Positions 24,425 through 29,725 of a stretch of DNA of 29,725 nt are shown here, one piece after another. The position numbers were made by a program, and so were the translations under genes. The notes under the pieces were generated by a model. The model saw only the letters and a program-made list of their open reading frames with translations. It was not told where the DNA came from and did not search any database. The stretch comes from an uncultured Eubacteriales bacterium. GTDB lineage: Bacteria; Bacillota; Clostridia; Oscillospirales; Acutalibacteraceae. Each line of letters starts with the position of its first letter. Positions within the stretch are counted from its first letter, which is position 1. The stretch spans positions 1-29,725 of the forward strand of contig CAKSSJ010000028.1 of NCBI GenBank assembly GCA_934488615.1, written 5' to 3'.

Positions 24425-25285
24425 ATGAAGCTATATAAAAAGATTGGAATTTTAATGCTTTGCGCCGCGATGATTTTTTCTCTTGCAGCGTGCAACCCGG
24501 GTGAAGGAATTCCTTTTTTGTCAACAAAAAGCAAAACGACCCTGCCCGATAACACCGTGACGGTCACATTCCCTGAGGGCTACACAATAGTTCAGATTGC
24601 ACAGAAGCTGGAGCAGAGCAAGGTCTGCTCGGCTCAGGCATTCCTCGAGGCTTGCAAGAAGCCTGTTGCGGGAATTGAAATCGACAATGCAGATGACAGA
24701 GTTTTTCTCCTGGAGGGATATATTTTCCCCGACACATACGAATTTTATCTTGAATCAGATGCTCAGTCGGTCGTTGACAAATTCATTGAAAACTACAATT
24801 CGAAAATCACCGAGGAAATGAAGCAGAGGGCAAAAACTCTCGGCTATACGATGGATCAGATGATGACGCTTGCTTCGGTAATTCAAAAGGAGTGCGACGC
24901 CGATATTGACGAGTGCGCCAACGTTTCGTCCGTTTTCCACAACAGGCTCAAGGATCCTGCATCGTTTCCGAAGCTTGAAAGTGATGTTACAACATTCTAT
25001 ATTTCGCAGAATCTTAAAGATGTTCTCGGCTATCAGGACGGAGTTGCGCTTGAAAATCAGAACGATGAAGTAAAGAAATACATGGAGCTTTACAGCACAT
25101 ATTATTGTGCGGGTCTGCCCGTCGGTCCGATCTGCAACCCGGGGCTGAAAGCGATAAACGCGGCGCTTCACCCTGCCGATACTGATTATGTTTTCTTCCT
25201 GACCGATGAAAGCGGCGAGCATTTCTACTATGCATCAACAATTGCCGAGCACAATGCCAACGGTGTGAAAGCCGGACTGTTTTAA
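24425..25285 (+). CDS. mltG: MltG-like endolytic murein transglycosylase, lipoprotein form
   Basis: MltG cuts nascent peptidoglycan strands and is thought to end glycan chain growth. The 286-residue protein has a lipoprotein signal with lipobox LAAC (C23) rather than the usual N-terminal transmembrane anchor. YceG motifs follow: LEGYIFPDTYEF, the catalytic ASVIQKE with Glu at residue 156, SSVFHNRL, LESDVTTFY, and STYYCAGLPVGPICNPGLKA with INAALHP. It lacks a clear LysM domain, which fits its short length. GAGGT precedes the ATG. It heads an operon with a phosphopantetheinyl transferase and an SGNH hydrolase. Confidence 0.92.
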   Translation: MKLYKKIGILMLCAAMIFSLAACNPGEGIPFLSTKSKTTLPDNTVTVTFPEGYTIVQIAQKLEQSKVCSAQAFLEACKKPVAGIEIDNADDRVFLLEGYIFPDTYEFYLESDAQSVVDKFIENYNSKITEEMKQRAKTLGYTMDQMMTLASVIQKECDADIDECANVSSVFHNRLKDPASFPKLESDVTTFYISQNLKDVLGYQDGVALENQNDEVKKYMELYSTYYCAGLPVGPICNPGLKAINAALHPADTDYVFFLTDESGEHFYYASTIAEHNANGVKAGLF

Positions 25286-25291
25286 TTGAAA

Positions 25292-25903
25292 ATGATTTAT
25301 TTTTTTGATGATTATGAGAATTTTTCTGCCGAAAATTTTTTGAAAATTCTCCCAAAAAACCGACAGGAAAAATTCAACAGGCTTAAAAGAAAAATTGACA
25401 GAGATAATTGTGTCATCGCTTATCTTTTGCTTCGGTTTGCGTTGAAAGAAAACGGAATTAAAAAATTAGAAATTGTTGTCGGTGAAAACGGGAAGCCGTT
25501 TTTGAAAGGCGGCGAAATGTTTTTTAACATCAGCCATTGTGCCGAGGGAGCGGCCGTTGTGATTGATACAGCGCCCGTCGGAATTGATGTACAGGAGATC
25601 GGCGGCTTCAACGATAAGGTTGCAAAAAGATTTTTCGACGAGAGCGAAAACAAAAAAATTAACGCTTCGCCCGACAAAGCAAAAGCGTTTACAAGAATAT
25701 GGACGCTTAAAGAAAGCGCAATAAAATGCGAGGGGAAATCGCTTGCAGATCTCGGAGATTTTTCTTTCGGAGATTACGAAAACTTTTTTAAAAAATATGA
25801 GAAAAAGTTTTCATGTTTAAGTGAAAAAAATGTTTTGATTTCCGTCTGCGGAAACAGATATTTTGATAAAATAAAAAATGTTAAAACGGAGGACTTTATA
25901 TGA
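25292..25903 (+). CDS. Sfp-type 4'-phosphopantetheinyl transferase
   Basis: The enzyme moves phosphopantetheine from CoA to a carrier-protein serine. The protein (203 residues from ATG 25292; a TTG at 25286 would add two) shows the family motifs: FNISHCAEGAAVVID, VGIDVQEI with magnesium ligand D99, then RIWTLKESAIKCEGKSL with W137, K140 and E141. The second acidic ligand of Sfp (GIDxE) is Gln here, with Glu one residue later. No strong ribosome binding site is visible; the start lies 7 bp after the mltG stop, so translation may be coupled. The gene is AT-richer than its neighbours. No polyketide or peptide synthetase is in the window, so the target carrier is unknown. Confidence 0.85.
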   Translation: MIYFFDDYENFSAENFLKILPKNRQEKFNRLKRKIDRDNCVIAYLLLRFALKENGIKKLEIVVGENGKPFLKGGEMFFNISHCAEGAAVVIDTAPVGIDVQEIGGFNDKVAKRFFDESENKKINASPDKAKAFTRIWTLKESAIKCEGKSLADLGDFSFGDYENFFKKYEKKFSCLSEKNVLISVCGNRYFDKIKNVKTEDFI

Positions 25904-26514
25904 AAATTTTGTTTCAGGGCGACAGCATTACCGATGCCGACCGTGACCGTGAAAATCCGCACAACCTCGGTAACGGATACCCGAAGGATGCTGCAAGATT
26001 TTTGAAAGAAAAATTTCCGGAGGTTGATTTTGATTTTATTGACCTTGGAATCAGCGGCAATCAGACGATTGACCTTGTGAACAGGTTGCAGTCGGATTTT
26101 ATCGACATTCAGCCTGATATCGTTTCAATTCTCATCGGTGTCAACGACACATGGCACAGAGCCGATACGAGAGAGTGGCTCAATCATGCAGAGTTTGAAA
26201 AGAGATATCGCACGGTTCTTGATGCGATCAAGACAAAGACAAATGCGAAAATCGTTATGATGGAGCAGTTTCTGCTTCCTGCCGAGGATAAGCTCTATTT
26301 CCGTGAGGATCTTGACCCGAAAATTCAGATTACAAGAAAGCTCGCCCGTGAATATGCCGACGTTTTTATTCCGCTTGACGGACTGCTTGCATCGCATATC
26401 TGCCATGAGGATTGGCAAAAGATTTCCGCCGACGGTGTTCACCCAACCTACGACCGCGGCGCAGAGGTTATCGGAAAAATTTATGCCGATTATGTCGGTG
26501 AGTTGATTAAATAA
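25900..26514 (+). CDS. SGNH/GDSL-family hydrolase
   Basis: This 204-residue esterase-type enzyme has the four SGNH blocks: GDSIT with nucleophile S9, the glycine in LGISGNQT, GVNDTW with N82, and DGVHPTYDRG with D178 and H181. There is no signal peptide, so it is predicted to be cytoplasmic; its substrate (an acetylated sugar or other ester) cannot be told. It overlaps the transferase gene by 4 nt (ATGA). Its last 131 bp, including the codons for D178 and H181, are repeated at 28701-28831 beyond the surface protein gene. This copy is intact. Confidence 0.9.
   Translation: MKILFQGDSITDADRDRENPHNLGNGYPKDAARFLKEKFPEVDFDFIDLGISGNQTIDLVNRLQSDFIDIQPDIVSILIGVNDTWHRADTREWLNHAEFEKRYRTVLDAIKTKTNAKIVMMEQFLLPAEDKLYFREDLDPKIQITRKLAREYADVFIPLDGLLASHICHEDWQKISADGVHPTYDRGAEVIGKIYADYVGELIK
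26384..26514 (+). repeat. 131-bp direct repeat, copy 1 (3' end of SGNH gene)
   Basis: Identical to 28701-28831 except at 26390 (C versus T) and 26506 (A versus G). Both differences change the amino acid (Ala/Val and Ile/Val). It starts inside codon 162 and ends exactly with the TAA stop; similarity ends within a few bases on either side. Confidence 0.97.
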
Positions 26515-26580
26515 GAGCTTCGATTCTTGAATAATAACATATATCTTCGTTATTATAAGCAAAGCAGAATTAAAAAATTT

Positions 26581-26614
26581 GCGTCCCCTTTTTTAAAAGA
26601 GGACGCTGTTTTTA
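26581..26614 (+). terminator. Bidirectional terminator between SGNH gene and surface protein gene
   Basis: GCGTCCCCTTTT (26581-26592) pairs with AAAAGAGGACGC (26595-26606) with one mismatch, followed by TGTTTTTAG on the plus strand and by AAATTTTTTA on the minus strand. It serves the two convergent genes. Confidence 0.8.
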
Positions 26615-26619
26615 GTTAT

Positions 26620-28563
26620 TCAACAAACGTTTCCGATAAAATCAATGACCCATTTAACGACTTTTGCGAAAAGATTGATAAGCCAATCTAAAAAGCTATG
26701 TTTTTGAGGTGTAGATGCTTCGGGTGTCATTGTCAGATCGGTGAGAACCCACATGGTGCCGTCAGAGCCGTCGCTCTCATCGCCTTCGTAACGTGTATAA
26801 TTCACAAATTCACCGTTGATTTTAAGCTTTGTATCGGGTGTGAATATATAGCGGACGTTTCCGACATCGCCGTAAGTCGTCACATACACGCCATAATGAT
26901 AGGTCTTTCCTGCTTCAAAAGCAGTGATTCGGTTCTCATAAAAATTTCCGAAATCTGTAGACATTGCGCCGGTCTTGCTGTCCAGCTCCCACCACTCACA
27001 TCGGTATGCGTAGTTTGCACCGTCAGGAACCTTGCCGGTAAACACAGGTTTATCGCCGTCCTTAAAGCTGACGGTGACATCGTTGATCTCTACTACATCA
27101 ATGGCAATCAAAGTGGGCATAGTGATCGTTTTAACGGCAGGGATATACATTGAACCGCCGACAAAAGGCGCCGATACTTTTTCTCCGTTCACTGTAATGA
27201 CGGTTTCGCTGCTGAAGGAATATCCGTCTTTCGGCTTCAGCATAATGGAATATACATATTTTTTACCGCTTTCAAATTTTGCGATGGTCGGCAAAGAACC
27301 GTGTGAACCGTTATCGGAATACCAAGCGGCAACGGGTTCGTTGTTTTCAAACTGCTGCCAACATTCATAGGCGATCTCGTATTTATCTGCATCGACCTCT
27401 GAAACCCATGCCGTTGCCTGCGGAACATCGCCGGGCTGATAGTTGACTTTTGCATTTCCAATAGCGGCAGTGGCGATGGTGATCGGCGTAGCTACGGGTG
27501 TCCAATGTGCTTTCAGGGTAATGTTTTTGACAACATTGGCAGTAAAGGTGTATTCTTCCTCTCCCAGATACCATCCGACAAAATTATAGCCTGACTTCTT
27601 CGGGTCTGCGGGCTTGACTGCCGAAGTGTTTCGCAGCTTCTGCTCGGGCACTGTGCTTCCGCCGTCAGAATCGAATGTCACAGTGAATTCATCAAAGGAA
27701 TAAGGGAATGCTCCGCAATCTTCAAAGGTGCCTCCGATCATGGTGACTACAGCCTTATCGTTACTACCATACACCGCCATGCCGAGTCCGCCAAGATCCA
27801 CTTTGCAGCTTTTTATTGTGCCGCCTGTCATGCTAAAGTGACCGTCTTGATAAATATTCACTGCTCCGCCGTTGGCACCTGCAGAGCAATTTTGAATGAT
27901 ACCGTCATTTAACTCAAAGGTTCCGCCTTGCTTAATAAATACGGCTCCGCCGTCATCATCAGCTCTGCAATTACTGATGGTTCCGCCGTTTATAACGAAG
28001 GTGCAACCGCTGCCTATATCCACTGCACCGCCGTCATCGCCGGCCTTGCAGCCCATGATGGCACCGCCGTTCATAATGAACTTACCGTACTTGATCGGTG
28101 TTTCCGTTACACCCGTGTTTGCCACATCCACTGCGCCGCCGTCACCGTCGGCATCTGTGCAGTTTACAATACTGCCGCTTTCTAAGGTCAGCGTACCGCC
28201 CTTAACCTCAATTCCGCAGTTCTTGTTCTGCCCGTCGATTTTGCCGCCGATGCCGCTGTCCTTCACTGTAAGGTTTCCGTTGCTGCGCACCCGAATTATA
28301 TCTTCGTCCGTCGAACTGCAACTCAGTGTATATCCGTTCAGATCAAGAGTTACGGTGCGGTCTACATCAAGTTCCCAAACGGTCTCAATGTTTTCACCCA
28401 ATTTGATCTCCGTACAGTCTGCATTTTCAAATGCTGCCTCCAGCTCAGAGTCATTCTTAACTGACAAATTTACGGCAAACACCGAAACTGACATTGGTGA
28501 CAGTACCATGCACAACGTGAGCAGAACTGTCAACAGTTTGGTTTTTATGTTTGTTTTTTGCAT
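26620..28563 (-). CDS. Secreted beta-helix protein with InlB B-type repeat
   Basis: This 647-residue protein has a Sec signal peptide (hydrophobic core about residues 11-27, cleavage near SVFA-V). Residues about 60-300 form a right-handed beta-helix: repeats of about 25-28 residues with the recurring pattern GGAVDI..GCTFVINGGTISNCRADD (given in part), at least five turns. An InlB B/Flg_new repeat follows at about 300-365 (FTVTFDSDGGSTVPEQK, GYNFVGWYLGEEEY, LKAHW). Two related modules of about 100 residues follow, each with an aromatic YxYxxxWW-like start and FEAGKTYHYGVYV-like end. The last 25 residues, FLDWLINLFAKVVKWVIDFI and four more, are an amphipathic or membrane-seeking tail with no LPXTG. 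AAAGGAG precedes the ATG. It is likely a surface adhesin or glycan-binding protein. It is the only gene between the two 131-bp repeats. Confidence 0.85.
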   Translation of the reverse strand: MQKTNIKTKLLTVLLTLCMVLSPMSVSVFAVNLSVKNDSELEAAFENADCTEIKLGENIETVWELDVDRTVTLDLNGYTLSCSSTDEDIIRVRSNGNLTVKDSGIGGKIDGQNKNCGIEVKGGTLTLESGSIVNCTDADGDGGAVDVANTGVTETPIKYGKFIMNGGAIMGCKAGDDGGAVDIGSGCTFVINGGTISNCRADDDGGAVFIKQGGTFELNDGIIQNCSAGANGGAVNIYQDGHFSMTGGTIKSCKVDLGGLGMAVYGSNDKAVVTMIGGTFEDCGAFPYSFDEFTVTFDSDGGSTVPEQKLRNTSAVKPADPKKSGYNFVGWYLGEEEYTFTANVVKNITLKAHWTPVATPITIATAAIGNAKVNYQPGDVPQATAWVSEVDADKYEIAYECWQQFENNEPVAAWYSDNGSHGSLPTIAKFESGKKYVYSIMLKPKDGYSFSSETVITVNGEKVSAPFVGGSMYIPAVKTITMPTLIAIDVVEINDVTVSFKDGDKPVFTGKVPDGANYAYRCEWWELDSKTGAMSTDFGNFYENRITAFEAGKTYHYGVYVTTYGDVGNVRYIFTPDTKLKINGEFVNYTRYEGDESDGSDGTMWVLTDLTMTPEASTPQKHSFLDWLINLFAKVVKWVIDFIGNVC

Positions 28564-28699
28564 ATGTTTGCTCCTTTCTGTGACTGTGAATTATTTGGTT
28601 TATCAATGTAACCATACCACAATCAAAGCATGATTACAGCACAATTTCCAAAGTGTCAATTGACTTTTCGGAAATCTTCTGCTTCCGTGTCATGTACAA

Positions 28700-28831
28700 A
28701 TGCTTGTATCGCATATCTGCCATGAGGATTGGCAAAAGATTTCCGCCGACGGTGTTCACCCAACCTACGACCGCGGCGCAGAGGTTATCGGAAAAATTTA
28801 TGCCGATTATGTCGGTGAGTTGGTTAAATAA
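28700..28831 (+). pseudogene. 3' fragment of the SGNH hydrolase gene
   Basis: The frame MLVSHICHEDWQKISADGVH onward matches the last 43 residues of the hydrolase at 25900-26514 with two substitutions and the same stop. It has the D and H catalytic residues but no GDS block, and no ribosome binding site precedes the chance ATG, so it cannot be an active enzyme. It is a remnant or by-product of the event that placed the surface gene here. Confidence 0.9.
28701..28831 (+). repeat. 131-bp direct repeat, copy 2
   Basis: Second copy of 26384-26514, offset by 2317 bp and in the same orientation, with 129 of 131 bases identical. The segment from the end of copy 1 to the start of copy 2 is about 2.2 kb and holds only the terminator and the surface protein gene. 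The 137 bp between the surface gene start and this copy show no gene. Confidence 0.97.
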
Positions 28832-28837
28832 AAAATT

Positions 28838-28882
28838 ACAAAGACTGCAAATGATTGTGTTTCATTTGCAGTCTTTGTTTTT
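28838..28882 (+). terminator. Strong bidirectional terminator
   Basis: A perfect 16-bp stem, ACAAAGACTGCAAATG (28838-28853) with its complement (28863-28878), has a 9-nt loop and a TTTT tail. It follows the stop of the SGNH fragment by 6 bp, the spacing expected for the original terminator of the complete SGNH gene. On the minus strand it can end the zinc-ribbon protein gene (AATTTTTTA tail). Confidence 0.9.
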
Positions 28883-28891
28883 GAGCAAAAA

Positions 28892-29518
28892 TTATTGATA
28901 ATTACTTATATTACAAGAGGCTACTCCATAAGAATTTACTGTAACTGTATATTTCTTTCCAGCTTCGTAAATTTGCCCATAATTATCGTATAAGGTAAAT
29001 GTTCCTTTTATTACCCAATGAAGACCATCTTTGCTTATTGTTCCGACGGAAAATTTTGTGCTTGCCAGATCCAATCGGCTATATTGTGATTTTGAACTTA
29101 GTTCAGAGTATAGTGCCCTTGCAGCCATTGCTTTCAATTCCTCTTCAGTATAGTCTTTTTCTTCGTCATCATCAGTGTCGTAATCATCGTATGAATTGTT
29201 CCAAGTTGTTGTTGAAGATAAATCCGGAGTTGTACTTTCTGTTTGATTGCAGAGAATAATTACAGTTACAATAGATGCAATTAAGATAACTCCGACCGAA
29301 ATAGAGATAACTGCAACTTTTTTGTCATTTTTTATGCGTTGCCATAAAGTAAAAAGTAATGACTTGAATTGCAATAACAGTTTTTTACAATAATCTAAAG
29401 CAAAACTTATTTTTGATTTTAAAATTTGCGATTTTTCTTTTTCTTCAATTTCTTTTCCACAGCTTTGACAATATTTACTTTTTTCACTAATTTCAGCGCC
29501 GCAATGTTTACAATACAT
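28892..29518 (-). CDS. Zinc-ribbon, single-TM membrane protein
   Basis: From ATG 29518 the protein has 208 residues, starting MYCKHCGAEISEKSKYCQSC, a rubredoxin-type zinc ribbon (C3, C6, C17, C20). A charged helical stretch follows, then one transmembrane helix (VAVISISVGVILIASIVTVIIL), an acidic Ser/Thr/Asp linker (YDDYDTDDDEEKDY), and an outward C-terminal domain with YSELSSKSQYSRLDLASTKF and a beta-rich end (GTFTLYDNYGQIYEAGKKYT). GAGGTGG precedes the chosen start; an upstream in-frame ATG at 29545 would lie over the operator. The gene is clearly AT-richer than those to the left. The plan resembles the zinc-ribbon/TM/TPR protein at 3967-5547. Function unknown. Confidence 0.8.
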   Translation of the reverse strand: MYCKHCGAEISEKSKYCQSCGKEIEEKEKSQILKSKISFALDYCKKLLLQFKSLLFTLWQRIKNDKKVAVISISVGVILIASIVTVIILCNQTESTTPDLSSTTTWNNSYDDYDTDDDEEKDYTEEELKAMAARALYSELSSKSQYSRLDLASTKFSVGTISKDGLHWVIKGTFTLYDNYGQIYEAGKKYTVTVNSYGVASCNISNYQ

Positions 29519-29537
29519 TTCTTTCCACCTCATTATT

Positions 29538-29553
29538 ATAACCAAACGGTTAT
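29538..29553. promoter_or_regulatory. Operator 1, 16-bp palindrome
   Basis: ATAACCAAACGGTTAT is an inverted repeat with 6-bp arms and a 4-bp centre, extendable by one pair on each side. It lies just downstream of the predicted transcription start of the zinc-ribbon gene. It shares the pattern ATAACYAAWYGGTTAT with operator 2. Confidence 0.65.
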
Positions 29554-29564
29554 ATATTAAGGTG

Positions 29565-29593
29565 ATTATAGCACAATAATGTTAATATGTCAA
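29565..29593 (-). promoter_or_regulatory. Perfect sigma-A promoter of the zinc-ribbon protein gene
   Basis: On the minus strand TTGACA (29593-29588), 17 bp, TATAAT (29570-29565), 47 bp before the start codon. Operator 1 lies just after the start site and operator 2 touches the -35, so occupancy of either should block RNA polymerase. Confidence 0.85.
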
Positions 29594-29608
29594 TAACTAA
29601 TTGGTTAT
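29593..29608. promoter_or_regulatory. Operator 2, 16-bp palindrome
   Basis: ATAACTAATTGGTTAT matches operator 1 at 13 of 16 positions with identical spacing, 55 bp away centre to centre. It sits directly before the AAGGAG of the XRE gene and at the -35 of the divergent gene. Confidence 0.65.
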
Positions 29609-29624
29609 AAGGAGCGAAAATTTT

Positions 29625-29725
29625 TTGTCATATTATCGCAGAGTAAAAGATTTGAGAGAGGATTCGGATTATACGCAAAAATTTGTTTCGGATTATCTCG
29701 GAATGAAACAGCCTCAATACAGCCG
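29625..29725 (+). CDS. XRE-family helix-turn-helix regulator (3' end outside window)
   Basis: From a TTG at 29625 the frame reads (M)SYYRRVKDLREDSDYTQ, then KFVSDYLGMKQPQYSR to the window edge. This is the N-terminal helix-turn-helix of the XRE/Cro-C1 class (RxxxLREDSDYTQxxVxxYLGxxQxxYSR). AAGGAG lies 10 nt before the TTG, and no in-frame ATG lies between them. It is divergent from the zinc-ribbon gene and adjoins two palindromes, as expected for an autoregulating repressor. Only 33 residues are visible, so any C-terminal domain is unknown. Confidence 0.75.
   Translation, partial: MSYYRRVKDLREDSDYTQKFVSDYLGMKQPQYS

Noticed and set aside
26531..26556. ATAATAAC/GTTATTAT hairpin after the SGNH gene
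   Set aside because: All A-T apart from one pair and with no T-tail; the stem at 26581-26606 is the better terminator.
28636..28664. TTGACA on the minus strand before the beta-helix protein gene
   Set aside because: No acceptable -10 lies 16-18 bp downstream (TAATCA at best), so the promoter of that gene is left unassigned.

Overview
The window looks like chromosomal DNA from an anaerobic, low-to-mid GC member of the Clostridia, most like a gut Ruminococcus/Oscillospiraceae. The evidence is gene order and style: infC-rpmI-rplT behind an L20-type leader, trmH-dprA-topA-trmFO-rnc-(radical SAM)-smc, rpmG-secE-nusG-rplK-rplA, strong GGAGG ribosome binding sites, near-consensus sigma-A promoters, and large secreted proteins with Listeria-Bacteroides (InlB B) repeats. 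No rRNA, CRISPR array, transposase or convincing tRNA was seen.

Layout. 1-3254 (-): most of a very large secreted protein that runs off the left edge, with its promoter at 3290-3318. 3434-5547 (-): a two-gene operon of a membrane protein and a zinc-ribbon/TM/TPR protein. 5681-6998 (+): promoter, attenuator-like leader, then infC (ATC start), rpmI and rplT, closed by a terminator. 7106-19627 (+): a tight, mostly overlapping run of trmH-like methyltransferase, dprA, topA, trmFO, rnc, an Elp3-like radical SAM gene, smc, and a GH127 beta-L-arabinofuranosidase where ftsY is often found. It ends at a terminator facing a minus-strand polytopic membrane protein (19710-21278). 21359-23832 (-): rplA, rplK, nusG, secE and rpmG (listed in map order; transcribed from rpmG). 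A copy of the 23S rRNA L1 site lies in front of rplK and a switch-like leader in front of rpmG. 24105-24305 (-): a consensus promoter with no ORF of its own and a 54-residue acidic-tailed protein. 24351-26514 (+): mltG-like lipoprotein, Sfp-type phosphopantetheinyl transferase and SGNH hydrolase as one operon.

26384-28831 is the most unusual stretch. The last 131 bp of the SGNH hydrolase gene occur again 2.3 kb downstream with two mismatches, and between the copies lies a single minus-strand gene for a secreted beta-helix/InlB-repeat protein. A strong terminator follows the second copy, so the surface gene appears to have been inserted at the 3' end of the hydrolase gene, regenerating or duplicating that end.

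28892-29725: an AT-rich zinc-ribbon membrane protein gene (-) is divergent from an XRE-type regulator (+) cut by the right edge. Two matching 16-bp palindromes flank the perfect -35/-10 promoter of the membrane protein gene, which suggests direct repression by the regulator.

Together the central genes cover translation (IF3, L35, L20, L11, L1, L33), transcription elongation (NusG), secretion (SecE), RNA modification and processing, DNA topology and segregation (TopA, Smc) and wall growth (MltG). The flanks carry accessory, cell-surface functions.
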